DNA of 64,000 nt from Anthostomella pinea. Its lineage: Eukaryota > Ascomycota > Sordariomycetes > Xylariales > Xylariaceae. Positions 34,402 through 45,372 of the stretch are shown here, piece after piece; position 1 is the first letter of the stretch, and every line of letters begins with the position of its first letter. The notes beneath the pieces were generated by a model. That model saw only the letters and a list, made by a program, of their open reading frames with translations, did no database searches and was not told where the DNA came from. A program made the position numbers and the translations under genes. The stretch lies in NCBI GenBank assembly GCA_963556695.1, contig CAUWAG010000007.1, positions 1 through 64,000 on the forward strand, given 5' to 3'.

Positions 34402-36660
34402 GGTCATAAGCAAGCGGGACACATAAGCAAATGGGACACTTTTATGAACCTCTCAAACTTTTAACTTCTAACCAGTATTCCTCCACCCACAACAATTGCA
34501 CTGCATTATAATGAATCAGACATGCAGCTAGCTGTCCAAGCTAAAAAACGAGGTCCTCATATTTCTGTTCGAAAGCTTGCTAAAACTTTCTACCTAACAA
34601 TCTCTACACTGGCTTAAAGAATCACCGGCTGACCATTACAACGCGATAGCATGCCTTATTCTTTGAAACTTACAGTTTCTGAAGAGAACGCAATTTGCTC
34701 CTTCATACTTGACCTGGATACGCGAGCATTTCTGTACCAGTACACTTATGTTTAAAGATATAGCAAATCAATTATTGACGTCACATGGGGCTGGACGCGT
34801 CAGAAAGAACTAGACAGCAAACTTCATCAAACGTACACCAGGTCTCTGGACGCGTTTTTATCGTAGGATGGACTACTTAAGGGTCTTAAACAAAGATCCA
34901 GACATGTATTGCGCATGATTTTGCCAAGTTGCGGCAGCGATCGCAAAATATGGTATCTAAGACACGGACATTGTGACGGAACGCTCACTATAACCACCAT
35001 ACCACAGCTGTTCCTTCCAAAATGATGTCGAATATCAAGCGTGGCAGCTTGACATTCAATGGTGGTACATGTACTCATGTCCGGGCTCCAGGACTCACCA
35101 CATGGGCTACCTATACCAGACCATGACAGACATTTACAACTTTGACGAGACTGGGTTTATGATGGGCATTATTGGGTCTGGCATTGTTAGATTTGAGCCA
35201 ATCGTTAGGTTGAAGTGTATGTGTGTATTCTGTGGCCTTGAAGTGTCCCTGTGCGACCGTGGCAGCTTTTTGCTAGAGGGGGCTGGATTGGGACGAAACA
35301 ACTAGGTTCCGTTGTCTAACTGTCAAGGTGCCCTCTAGGCGTACCTTTAATCCAACAGGCATGGTCGTCACAAGCACTAAAAGACGTGACAGGCCTAGAC
35401 AAGCTCAATAAGGCAACAGAGAATGGTCTACAGCAATCTCTGCTATCAATGCTAATGATTGGGTGGTCCCGCCATTCATCATTCTACAGGGCAAAACCCA
35501 CCTTGCATCATGGTATCGCGACACAACATTACCACGCGATTGGAAGGTGGCCGTGTCAGACAACGGATGGACTACGAATGAGCTCGGTTTGAAATGGATT
35601 CAGCATTTCCATAAGTATACCAGACCACGTATGACTGCTGGTAAACGCCTTCTTATCCTAGATGGTCACGAAAGCCATCATTCCCAGGTCTTTGAGAATT
35701 ATTCTCAGAACAATGGTATTATTACTCTTTGCATGCCTGCCCACTCATTGCATAGGCTCCATCCTTTAGATATCAGCTGTTTTAGCCTGCTTAAACGAGC
35801 TTATTGTCGCATGATTGAGGATCTCATCTAGCATCATATAACCCATGTTTCAAAGAAGGACTTTCTTACAGCGTTTTGTGAAGCACACAACGCTGCTATG
35901 ACGCCAGGAAACATTTGAGCAGGTTTCAGTGCCACTGGGCTTGTTCCTTTTGACCCAGAAAGTGTCATTTCAAAGCTGGATGCTGTCGCTATTGTACGAA
36001 CACCGTCACCAAACCCCAATCTGACACCCACTACTTGGAATTCTAAGACGCCCACCACTATTACAGAAGCGGTAAACCAATCGGTTTATATCTGAAATTG
36101 AGTTAGAAACCATCAGGAAAGCTCACTTACATCAATAATTGATGTATTGAGCTCATTTTTAAAGGCTATATATGGTCTTATGTACAAGGTCGCTTTGGTT
36201 GGTTCTTAGGTCTGCGAGCTAGAGGAGGCCAATCACTTATTAAATAAATGCTGTAGAATAAAAAGCAAACGTTTAATAAAAGGAAAAATATTTTCTATTA
36301 AAAATGCAATAGATCTTTAGGCTGCAAAGAATAGTGGTGAGCTGGGAAGCCAGGAAATATGTGAAGGTAGTCATCGTCCAAAAAGGGCGGCAGCGCGTGA
36401 GCGACAGTGTGGTGTTTGCGGCAACACTGGCCATAATGCGCGAACTTGTACAATAGAAATAGAAACCTTTGAGGAAGAGGAATTCAATTGATTGAATTGA
36501 ATTGAATGCATTGTGATCAAGTTATTTGACATGGCAGTTGGGAGGTTAGTAAAAGTGTTCCGCTCGCTTGTGTGTTCCGCTCACTTGTGTGTTCCGCTCG
36601 CTTGTGTCTTCTGCTCGCTTGTGTGTTCCGCTTGCTTGTGTGTTCCGCTTGCTTGTGACC
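34402..36660 (+). mobile_element. Fot1/pogo-like DNA transposon with terminal inverted repeats
   Basis: About 2.26 kb. The left end reads GGTCATAAGCAAGCGG and the right end, reverse-complemented, GGTCACAAGCAAGCGG, so the terminal inverted repeats match. The end motif (AAGCAAGCGGGACACAT and variants) is repeated about twice at the left end and about six times at the right (36560-36660). TA precedes the left end. The right flank is AA, possibly a mutated TA duplication. It encloses a decayed transposase. Confidence 0.85.
34512..36490 (+). pseudogene. Decayed Fot1/pogo transposase
   Basis: On the plus strand, in broken frames, it has an N-terminal HTH (RGPHISVRKLAKTFYLT), NFDETGF at about 35140 and VVTSTKRRDRPRQAQ at about 35363. 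The DDE_1 core in the open frame 35463-35831 contains VVPPFIILQGKTHLASWY, SDNGWTTNELGL and LLILDGHESHHS. A terminal zinc knuckle CGVCGNTGHNARTC follows at about 36410. Most stops are TAA or TAG where CAA/CAG is expected, fitting C-to-T mutation. Between about 35190 and 35358 roughly 160 bases do not match the expected order and look like a small insertion. Confidence 0.85.
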
Positions 36661-37534
36661 AATGTTAATAGCTTTTTTTCCGTAATAAAATAGCTACTTT
36701 TTTTCTATTTAATAATAACGAGTTTTAAACGTTATAATTAAAAAACCTAGATTTAAGGCTTGTAATAAAACGATTAAAGGCAGTTTAATTACCAGGCAAT
36801 ACTGCGAAATTTAGTAATTTCGAAATAATAATACAAAAATGAAAATAGTTAGACCCAAAATCGAAAAAAAACTATTAAGATTTACTTCTTTATGTGACGA
36901 GCCGTCTAACCTATAAGGCTAAAGGGTTTTACAGGGTTAATGTTTTGAGGTAAGTCAACACAAAGGACGATAGAGGCTTCTGTCAACTAGAAGACATTCA
37001 GATGCTATAACTTGGTCTGATCCGGGAGATCACTGAATAGTCGAGTCGTAAGGAGATTTCTCCCATTTTAGGGTTGGCTAAGATGCTTAGATTGATCACT
37101 GAGGTAGAGACTGTCTATCTGTCTAGCTAGGAAATATCTATCCTTATATAACCAATCTCTTCCTCACTGATTAGGTGGCTCACCCTGGATCACTGGTGAT
37201 CCAAGGTGATCCAGTGATCCAAATTCTTAGTCACGTAACCCAGGTTCTGCTGGTCACGTGATCTGTGTACCGTTGCTCCAATTTCTCCACTGGTCGGTAT
37301 CCCACTCACTGGTCAACCTGTTTCCAATCGTCTCTTCTGGGCCTGTTATCAGGCCGCACTGTTTGTTGGTTCGTAACACTTTAATAAAAAACGATTTAAA
37401 TATAACTATACAAAATTTTATTATTACGCGTATTTAAAAATAATATTAAAAGGTTAAAGCACGTTTTAACACGTTTATAACGCGTTTTTACTCTTATTTT
37501 AATAAATAAGCCTTGAGATATATTCATTTATTAA
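36661..37534. other. AT-rich, mutated repeat island
   Basis: Strongly A/T-biased with no coding frame. It includes a candidate LTR (36941-37378). Confidence 0.6.
36941..37378 (-). repeat. Candidate solo LTR
   Basis: On the minus strand it starts TGTTACGAACC and ends CAAAACA, the usual TG...CA form. It contains a TATATAA-like box and a GATCC-rich inverted repeat (37192-37222). It is less AT-rich than its flanks. No intact target duplication was found, so the boundaries and identity are tentative. Confidence 0.45.
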
Positions 37535-37539
37535 GTAAA

Positions 37540-37742
37540 TGTGAGATTCCAGAAGGGTCACAAGCCTTTGGGGTGTGAGCGGTTGCTGCAAATGTTGTTG
37601 TCATTCTCAAGTATGCTCGGCAGGGCTAATTTACAGCTAAATACCATACTGCACCATGCCAGGGTGGATCCACTGTTCCCTTGACAGCCCCCTAGTGGGT
37701 ACTGCACCTAAGGGCACCATATCTGGGATCCAACATCTAACA
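37540..37742 (+). repeat. Solo LTR with 5-bp target duplication
   Basis: A 203-bp element starting TGTGAGAT and ending ATCTAACA (imperfect terminal inverted repeats). It is flanked on both sides by GTAAA (37535-37539 and 37743-37747), a perfect 5-bp duplication typical of LTR-retrotransposon insertion. No internal coding region remains. Confidence 0.7.
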
Positions 37743-38846
37743 GTAAAGCTATTAATGTAAATAGTAATGCCTTAATTTTATTAATAATTTAATATTAAAC
37801 TAAATATATCTAATTTTAACCCATCCAAAATACGTAACCGAATTGATATCTTTAACTCATAAAGAAAAATACCGTAAAAGTGGGTCAAGTCGCTTAAAGA
37901 CCTGACACATAGAAAGCTTGCAAGCCGAGTCCCGACAGATACGTGCATGTATGTACCTAGACAGTCCATTGGTCCTTCATATTATGTTAGGGCGGTATTG
38001 AAGATGACAGCCCTCGGAATCAATGTGGAGGAGCTTGAGGCATAACTTATCCCCGACGAAGGGAGAGTGCGGACATCAATCGGCGTCTGATGAGTCCTCG
38101 TCTGAATGCCTTCACACTAGGTACCGTGGAAGTTGGCTAGGATTATGGGACTACCTGATGTACAGACCGGAGGGAAGAGACGTCTCGTGTATAGTGAGGA
38201 TCAGACCGAGGTATGTCAGTGATCCCGAGTCTTGTCCGAGGGGCCGCCGGATCCGTGGCTCCACGCTTGCACCTGAGTTGCCGGGCACCCGACTCTTCCG
38301 GGCTTCCACGATATGTATCCGAAGCATATGAAAGGTGACAGCGCAATGCCACAATGGGATACTGGATGTGTTCTGCCATCGTATCCGGACTCATCAGTGC
38401 CCCGGTCGCTGTTCCAGTGCTTCGAGTCCAAGGTATACACATTTGCTTTTAGGAAGCTGAAATTATCCTGATGGCAAGTATCAGGTGGAAGGTCAGGCGA
38501 AAGACATGGAAGAAATGTTCTGGAGAAAGATTCATCAGCAAGGGGCAGAAGAGGATGACCTGCAGTAAACGACGGCTCCGCTAAACATTCATGCATGAAA
38601 CGATAGATTCTCGGGCTCTGCTTCTGAATGAGGTGATCAGCCCACCAATGTCGGACGGTGTATCCCTTGTGGGGAGCTGTTGCAACTGACCGTCGTCAAC
38701 AAATAATCATGACGCCTACCGCCTAGGGATGGTTCCTTGGATCTGAAGCCACCACTGCTCTTCCGAGCAAGACATGGCGGGGATTTGTGCCCGTTCAAAA
38801 GACGCCGTCTCTCCAGAGGGATCTCTACATGTCACCCGCCTCAGAC
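37743..38846. other. Intergenic, leaving the AT-rich island
   Basis: Normal composition returns at about 37900. Several short overlapping frames are present, none with recognisable content. It is the 3' flank of the first BTB gene. Confidence 0.45.
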
Positions 38847-40118
38847 TCAAGAGGCAAGACCGGATTTCTTTGCCTGGCTTTCTATGTGGTGTCTGTGAGA
38901 TTCAGCCAGCTGGATATGCTTAGTCTCGAGGAGCATATCGATATGTTCAGCTATTCCCGGTACGGCGCTGCACCGGCGGTGCTCCTTCATGCGGCTTCGA
39001 AGATCAAGCTCCTTGAATTCAGAGGCAAACACCGTCACGCTTTCTGAGATGCGACTTGCTGCCGGAATAGGCCAGTAACCTTTCCAAGAGAGCGACCTGA
39101 TGGCAACTCCGAGCATTGTGACCTCACAATCGAGTTGGTGGCTGACGGGTTTCTTCACGCAAATGTGTTGAAAGCCGGGGGTCTCAGGGTGCTGGAGCAG
39201 GCATTCTATGGCATCCCTATATGGCTTTAAGATTTGCTCAAGTAATCCCAAGCGAGCTTCTTTGACGATGTCTGTAGCATGGGGCGTTTTAGCGTTATTC
39301 GGTGGCAGAGACTGGACTTCGCGACTGGACTTACCATGAAGGCTGGGAGGCTCAAGAATACTGGAAAACAGTTCAGCTGCCTTGTCTCTCGTGTTGTTTT
39401 GGAGGTTCCAGCTCGCATCTGCACAAGTGTATAGAACCATGTATTTTGCTACACCTTCAAACAGCTGTGGATCTCCCAATTCCCAGGCAATCCATAATCG
39501 TCGCTCCAAGTCCGAGAAGTCGCGTGTCGATTGGTTGCTTCTCCAAGCATCATGACTATCATTAATGGACTCCAACCATGTACTAGCCCAGGGCCGTAAT
39601 ACTATAGTGAGATCGTACTTGTCGGTCAGGATGGTGAGCTGATAGAGATCTTCGAGACTAATGAGATCGGTTATCTTAGGCAGCTGCTCGAAGCGGCTAT
39701 GTATTATGTTCAACAGCGTTTTCAAGGCTTCCGGGTTGTCTTCTGGCAGATCTACTGTCCACGCCGCACCGTTGTTGCCACATGGTTGTTTGGACTCTGT
39801 GAAACCCGCATACAGAAGACTTTTCCAGACTCTGGATGCTCTCGATAGTGTCTTGGAGCACACTACAAACACGACAACCACGGCGTGCTCGTGCTTGGGC
39901 TTTTGGTGAGCACCTCCATGCTCTTCGGCGTTGAAGTCGGGTGCGTTGGTTGCTTGAGGTTCCTGTTCGTTCTGTTTGGGTTCTTGAGGGGAAATGCACC
40001 GAGGCTCTCCGACCCTGAGACAGAGGTCGCCATCAGGATCAACAACAACTCTAGATGGCTCACGTGGCGCAAGAGGACATGTACCCCATATCGATCCTTC
40101 GCTAGCTATTCCACTCAT
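38847..40118 (-). CDS. BTB/POZ-domain protein (BTB1)
   Basis: 423 aa, single exon, ATG 40118. Residues 25-37 (VVVDPDGDLCLRVG) form the first BTB strand. After a Pro/Gln/Glu-rich insert, VVCSKTLSRASRVWKSLL, WTVDLPEDNPEALKTLLNII and DLYQLTILTDKYDL continue the fungal BTB fold. In these proteins the BTB is split by a disordered loop and followed by a helical C-terminus (WIAWELGDPQLFEGV). They are numerous in Pezizomycotina and are thought to be protein-interaction or CUL3-adaptor proteins. No specific function is known. It is paralogous to the broken gene at 50.1-51.3 kb, sharing the domain order and the SGLA C-terminal motif. Confidence 0.82.
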   Translation of the reverse strand: MSGIASEGSIWGTCPLAPREPSRVVVDPDGDLCLRVGEPRCISPQEPKQNEQEPQATNAPDFNAEEHGGAHQKPKHEHAVVVVFVVCSKTLSRASRVWKSLLYAGFTESKQPCGNNGAAWTVDLPEDNPEALKTLLNIIHSRFEQLPKITDLISLEDLYQLTILTDKYDLTIVLRPWASTWLESINDSHDAWRSNQSTRDFSDLERRLWIAWELGDPQLFEGVAKYMVLYTCADASWNLQNNTRDKAAELFSSILEPPSLHGKSSREVQSLPPNNAKTPHATDIVKEARLGLLEQILKPYRDAIECLLQHPETPGFQHICVKKPVSHQLDCEVTMLGVAIRSLSWKGYWPIPAASRISESVTVFASEFKELDLRSRMKEHRRCSAVPGIAEHIDMLLETKHIQLAESHRHHIESQAKKSGLAS

Positions 40119-40461
40119 GTTGTGAGTGCAGGGGGAAACAGAGTGAGCATTACTTTGTTGCTCAGATGCGTTGTGGGCAAAGTCGTCAATGGGAGGGGTG
40201 TATCCGTGGAAAAGGAGTACTGTTAATAAGTTAGCGACTGAGTTGCCGGAATTTGCCGGGTGCAGCCAGATTCACCAGCTGACAGCTGGCCTCGGACGGG
40301 CGCTGCCCCTCTGCTAGGTCTGCCCCTCTGCCCCTCCATGGTCATTCGCAGTCAGTAGAAAAATACTGTAGAAAAACTGGTACCTATAATAGAAAGGCTT
40401 CATTTCGCCCACGACGTCAGGCCCAACTCGTTCAGGACACAGCCGACCCAATTGATACAAG
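40119..40461. promoter_or_regulatory. Bidirectional promoter between BTB1 and the GCIP-like gene
   Basis: 343 bases separate two divergent start codons (40118 minus, 40462 plus), so both promoters must lie here. No strong TATA was selected. Confidence 0.5.
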
Positions 40462-41607
40462 ATGGCGCCGACTACGGTCAACAACCCCCTCGAAACTCTG
40501 GATTCCCTGGTCCAGTCCACGACGAGCCTGGTCGCCCAACTCGAGACGCTCCTCCACTCGGTCGCGAGCAGTACTACCTATGCGACGATTACTTCTCCGT
40601 CCACCGACTCACAAGCCCCCGATGTCCTCTCGCTCGCCCATGATTCCGCCAGCCTGATCAAGGCGCACACCACCAAACTCTCCCTCCTGATCATCAACGA
40701 ACCCTTCACACCGTCCGCCATCGTTAAGGTCCTGCGTGAGCTGGTGGGCGGACCCATACCCGGTATTGCAACCGCCGTCCAGATCTGCGAACCCCACAAC
40801 TACACAACAGTCGCACGCCAAGACCTTGCCTGGAGATGCTATCGCGTGTTGAAGGAGCTCAAAGGCCTCGTTGCCGCAATACCTTTTGATGGGAAAGCTC
40901 TGCCAGACGCCCGCAAGAACGGCTCCAGCGGGGGCAAGGGAAGCATTGCCGCCACCGGTGTCATTTGGGCTGCCTGTGACGATGTCATGCTACTGAAGAA
41001 GCTGGGCATTGCCGGACTGCTGGTCAAGAAGGTCGAGGATTATAGGGACACACTGAAAGATGTCCTGGAAGAGCTGAAGGAGTGGAGCGAGGAGGTGGAG
41101 GACGAAGACGAAGACGACGACGAAGCTGCCGACGACGAGGACGAGGTGCACCATGTCACGGGCCAGATGCAAAACACACATATCTCAACGCAGGAAATGC
41201 TGGACGACCTTATGAACTCCCAACGCATACCCCGGGACGACCCTGACAAGATCCGAGAGCGGCTAGACTCGTGCCTGAAGCGACTACGACTCACGACTCT
41301 GCTCTACTCCGCCATAGTCAAGCGGCGGCTGAAGATCATGCCTCCGCTGCCTACCCAGACTCCAAGCCCTGTCGCGCAGCGATTAGATGAGGTTTTCCCC
41401 ATCTTGAAACGGCTGCCGCATCGCTTCGGCGAGGTTGCTGGCGCGTTCTACGACCTAGACCCGAACGCCATAGATAGGGCCATGGACTCATGCTTTTTCG
41501 ACGTCTTTGCCGCGTCGGAGATGTTGTCTAAGCCTTGGATTGGAGAAACGGACGAGTTCACAGAGTGGGTAGCCAAGTTCAAGGTCAGCATCAAGAAGCC
41601 CGACTAG
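40462..41607 (+). CDS. Cyclin-D1-binding-protein-1-like (GCIP domain) protein
   Basis: 381 aa, no intron, ATG 40462 in good context. It is predominantly helical with the GCIP/CCNDBP1 family layout: an N-terminal helical bundle (LETLDSLVQSTTSLVAQLE) and DLAWRCYRVLKELKGLVAAI. GVIWAACDDVMLLKKLGIAG precedes a long acidic loop (EDEDEDDDEAADDEDE, about residues 213-230), and the second helical part begins RLDSCLKRLRLTTLLYSAIVKRR. The human homologue binds cyclin D and bHLH proteins. Fungal members are conserved but uncharacterised. A nuclear or cytosolic role is inferred. Confidence 0.82.
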   Translation: MAPTTVNNPLETLDSLVQSTTSLVAQLETLLHSVASSTTYATITSPSTDSQAPDVLSLAHDSASLIKAHTTKLSLLIINEPFTPSAIVKVLRELVGGPIPGIATAVQICEPHNYTTVARQDLAWRCYRVLKELKGLVAAIPFDGKALPDARKNGSSGGKGSIAATGVIWAACDDVMLLKKLGIAGLLVKKVEDYRDTLKDVLEELKEWSEEVEDEDEDDDEAADDEDEVHHVTGQMQNTHISTQEMLDDLMNSQRIPRDDPDKIRERLDSCLKRLRLTTLLYSAIVKRRLKIMPPLPTQTPSPVAQRLDEVFPILKRLPHRFGEVAGAFYDLDPNAIDRAMDSCFFDVFAASEMLSKPWIGETDEFTEWVAKFKVSIKKPD

Positions 41608-41766
41608 ACATAATCGGGGCTTGCACTTGCCACCACGGTCGCGGGGGTCGATATTGGCGAGAATGGTTCGGCTTTCGTCCACATATACAACACAGCCAAG
41701 AAACTATATAATACAAAACTTATAGTTGACATCACTTCAGTCGTCATCGTCGTCCCCCTCCTGTCG

Positions 41767-43323
41767 TCACACCTGGATTGAAACAGCATTGAAGTTCACC
41801 TGTCTACGTTGTCAGTATCTGCGGAGAAGCGGCTACAGGGGACTGGCACAACTTACATGGCCTGACGAAGGGCAGATGTTTGTGATCTCGGGTCCTGTTG
41901 TTGATTCACCGTTCATGGTGATGGTAACTGCGCCAGTCTTTCCGTCAAAAGGGATCTGGTAGAAAGTAGCCTTGCCAACCGTGCCAACCGTGTTGACGGG
42001 CTGGCTCGAACCATCAATGCTAACGTCGATGGAGGTGGGGGCTTCGGCTAGAGCGATGACCGAGATGACGTCTGACGTCCCCCCTGCTGCTGAAGCGCTT
42101 CCGTCCTGTCCCCAGACAGTACCTGTGACGTGTCAGTCGATCGAGCCGGAATTATAGTCCGCGACCTTTCATGGTCTACTCACCACCGTCGCCGCAGACA
42201 GCCACCGGAGTAGTCCGGTACCAGGCCATGGCGCCCTCGGTTGGGACAGCCACGTCTGGGTTGCCGTTCTTGTAAGCAGCGATGAAGTATGGCAGCACGA
42301 AGCGAAAGGCGGTATGGTCGAATCCATCGACGTATCCCTCGGCACCGCTCACGATCTGACTGGCAACGGGGGCGTTGATGTAGCTCGACTCGCCGTAGTC
42401 GTTCCCTGCTCTGGTCAGTCTTCTCCCTGTCATGCGCCACCTCAATGTGAAGCGGCCGGGGGAGGGCAGTATTACAGGTGATGATCTCAATGTACTCGGG
42501 CATTATGCCAAGAACCTGCTTCCAGCGGTCGTACCATAGCGAGTCACTGGATGAGTACCAGTTCTTGCTGTATTGCGGCAGATCTATTCCGCGTCAGTCT
42601 GCCGGTCCTGTTCTGACCTTGGGTAGGATGTCATACCGGTGTAGAAGTAGGGGCTCACGCCCATCATGTACGGCTTCCCCTGAAGATCCGATGTGTATGC
42701 CACATCGTCGCCAGTTGTCATATTGTCCTGGTTCGGCTGGGGCCATGCACCCCAGTTGACTGCGTCGTGTTAGCATCGTGTCAGACGGCCTACCACAAGC
42801 GTGATCGGGTACACGGCTACTTACAAGCACCATCAATCAATGAGAGTTTATCAGCAACCCCCTGTGCTCCGAGGGAAGCCCAGTCTGGCATCAAGAAGAT
42901 ACCGCCGGTGGAAGAACGCACCGAAGCCCAGTTGTCAGCCCAATCTGGGCCTTCGAATGTCGAGACCAGGGGCAGGTCGTTGATCTTCAGCTGGCTGCCG
43001 TAACCCTTGTAGGTGTTGACGTAGGAGACGACCTGGTCCACGGTCCACGTACTGGCAGCCATGTCGAAGGAGAAGAACAGGCTGAAGCCACTCGAGGCGG
43101 CCGCGTTGTACGCCAGCGGCAGTTGCGCATCGTTCCATGAATCGCTGGAGCCCACGTTCAGGGCGAAGCCATCGATGCCTGAATTTTGAGCGTCGGTGAT
43201 GTCCTGCTGCCATTGGTCGGCCGACTGCCCGTCAGTCAGGCCCACCATGTAGTGGGCGAAGACCTGGCGGGCGGCCGCCATGTTGGCGAACAGGACCACT
43301 GCGGGTAAGATAGTCAGTAACAT
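41767..43323 (-). CDS. GH71 alpha-1,3-glucanase (mutanase)
   Basis: Six exons: 42825-43323, 42637-42759, 42476-42583, 42184-42405, 41857-42122 and 41767-41799. All phases agree, 416 aa. The start is ATG 43323 (MLLTILPAVVLFANMAAARQ, signal peptide); the frame further up has only GTG. GH71 hallmarks are VFAHYMVGLTDGQSADQWQQD, IDGFALNVGSSDSWND, LFFSFDMAAS, LMPDWASLG, YSKNWYSSSDSLW and WNDYGESSYI. The enzyme hydrolyses alpha-1,3-glucan, a fungal cell-wall polymer, so it acts in self-wall remodelling or mycoparasitism. No carbohydrate-binding module was seen. The last exon codes only ten residues (VNFNAVSIQV). Confidence 0.92.
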
Positions 43324-43392
43324 CCTTGCAACAATCACAGCAAATTGTGAGGTTGAACGAAGGGGAGGTATGACGGCGCTGCCAACGGACGG

Positions 43393-43402
43393 CTAATATA
43401 TG
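43393..43402 (-). promoter_or_regulatory. TATA-like box of the GH71 gene
   Basis: CATATATTAG on the minus strand lies about 70 bases upstream of the start codon. Confidence 0.45.
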
Positions 43403-45372
43403 AACCAAGTCGGCGGACAAAGGCTTTCAACTCGCAGAGAATGTCGAGGCGAACCGTCTTTGTCACTCGCGCCGAGGTTCTCTTTCTTGTGCCTGTCATC
43501 AGCGGGGGAGCTCACCTATAAACACAGAAACCTTTAATTGCAAAATCCCACACCTCATCTTCACCTTGCTTTCGGGCGCTCGGACTGCCGGAGTCGTGGA
43601 TCAATGGTAGGGCTGTGCCCGTAGGAGCGCAGGACTCATGTCAGCACAATGCTACGCACCATGAGCCAGAACCCCAATAGACCGGCTTCACGAGGCAGGG
43701 AAGGGGAAAGAGGGGAAAGAGGCAGGGTTCCCCGCAGGCTATAGCAGGGCTTTTTTCTTCACTATTTCGCAGGATGGACTCAAGAGGATGGGGCTGAAGG
43801 ATTAATTTGACGAGGCATTCTCTCAGCTGGAACTTATTATGCGAGAGGCAGAGTTACACCGGATGGATACGCGGACAAGTATGTACCTAGATATGATTGC
43901 TGACTCGTACCTGTGCAGCCAGTTACGGTCGTTTATGTTGCCGGCGGCTGGACAAACACAGCATAGCGCGAGTACAGCCATATCGTCGGCGACACAGGCT
44001 CACAGAGCATCAACACTCGAGGGGAATATTCCGCATTCCGGATTGTTGAACGTACATGTAGTTGCAATAGACAATAGATGAACTAAATGGTCGTAGGCGA
44101 GTTTGTACGTAGTAGGCAAGGGGCCGGACGGGGCCGCAATAAGCATGCCGGGACAAATCCCTTGCAAGTTGTCTACCGATCAGGAATCAGGATTGCTATC
44201 CAAGCGAGCTGAGGCATACCGGCTGGCAGGTCGCATCATATTGAACGGTCACAGGGAACGAGTAGGGGCGAAGCAAGGGCAGCATAGTGTGAACCACCTC
44301 CGTAGAAGAGCTTTATCTATTAATAACTATGACGAGTCACGACTGCCGAAATGCTCAGTATGTTCGCATCTCCAACCCCTACCCCTGAAATGTGGCTTGA
44401 CAACTAATTTGGGACCGCGTCTTCCCCTGAAAACCGGCCAAAAGGACCTTACTTCGTAACATTGCGACCATCTTCACCAAAGCTGAACAATCCCTTCGTT
44501 GTTCGGAAGCACATGGGTTCCTCCTTCAACACGTTTGGGATGTCGTGGACTCCTCGAGGGCGCCCTGTGACTCAATCCAAGATGTCATACACTTTGCATG
44601 CGTCGAAGTGCATACACCCCTCTGGAAGAAGCAACCGCCTATACTGACTGTCCACTGAGCATCTTACCGGCGGCGGCGACCATCGAGACCTTCCCAGCAT
44701 CCGATGTACGACTGTTCTACCTTGGCAGACCATCATGGCTACCCCCTCTTGTACCTGGTCTCCTTGTCCTTATTCCGGTGACTCGGCATCTTTCGTAGTT
44801 TCCGTGGCTTTCGGCGGTCTAGACGCTCGCCCGATGGGATGCACCGCCGAACGGAGAGACAGGGTGGAACTTGTAAATCTAGACGTCCTCCTGACAGACT
44901 GAGAAGTCGAGGTGGACACTCTGGATTGATCTTGAGGTGATTCCGTCAATCGTTTCACCTTTCGGACACTGGCGCCCCGTCTTGTTGCGACGACACTGTT
45001 AGAGTCACCTTCGCAGAGCAGCTTCCCCATGCATATTCGCAGCGCGGCTCCGTCTTCTCCATCTGACCAGTACGTCCGCCCATCGACCTATGAGCCGTCT
45101 TTTCCCCGGTGGACCAGACAAAGAGCGTTGTTTCCGCCAATCATGGCTGCATTCTGTTCCCCGGATATCCTGTCGCTCGCGTAGGTATCCGAGTCTCATA
45201 GAAGAGTATCTCTCTTGGTGTTTACTTTTATCAAAGAACCATGATGTTGATATAAGCCGCGTCATACCTCGTAAGTCTAGTCGCCTCTCGCTCGAATCAA
45301 GTGCTAATCTGCCCGCCTTCGGTCATAAAACATTGGGATATTCGGAAGCTGTAAGTCCAGCAGCTGTCCATC
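43403..45372. other. Divergent spacer between GH71 and PL4 genes
   Basis: About 2 kb with many short frames. A Ser/Arg-rich minus frame (45030-44770) is the longest protein-like piece, but it has no upstream context and no family. Nothing is called. Confidence 0.4.
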
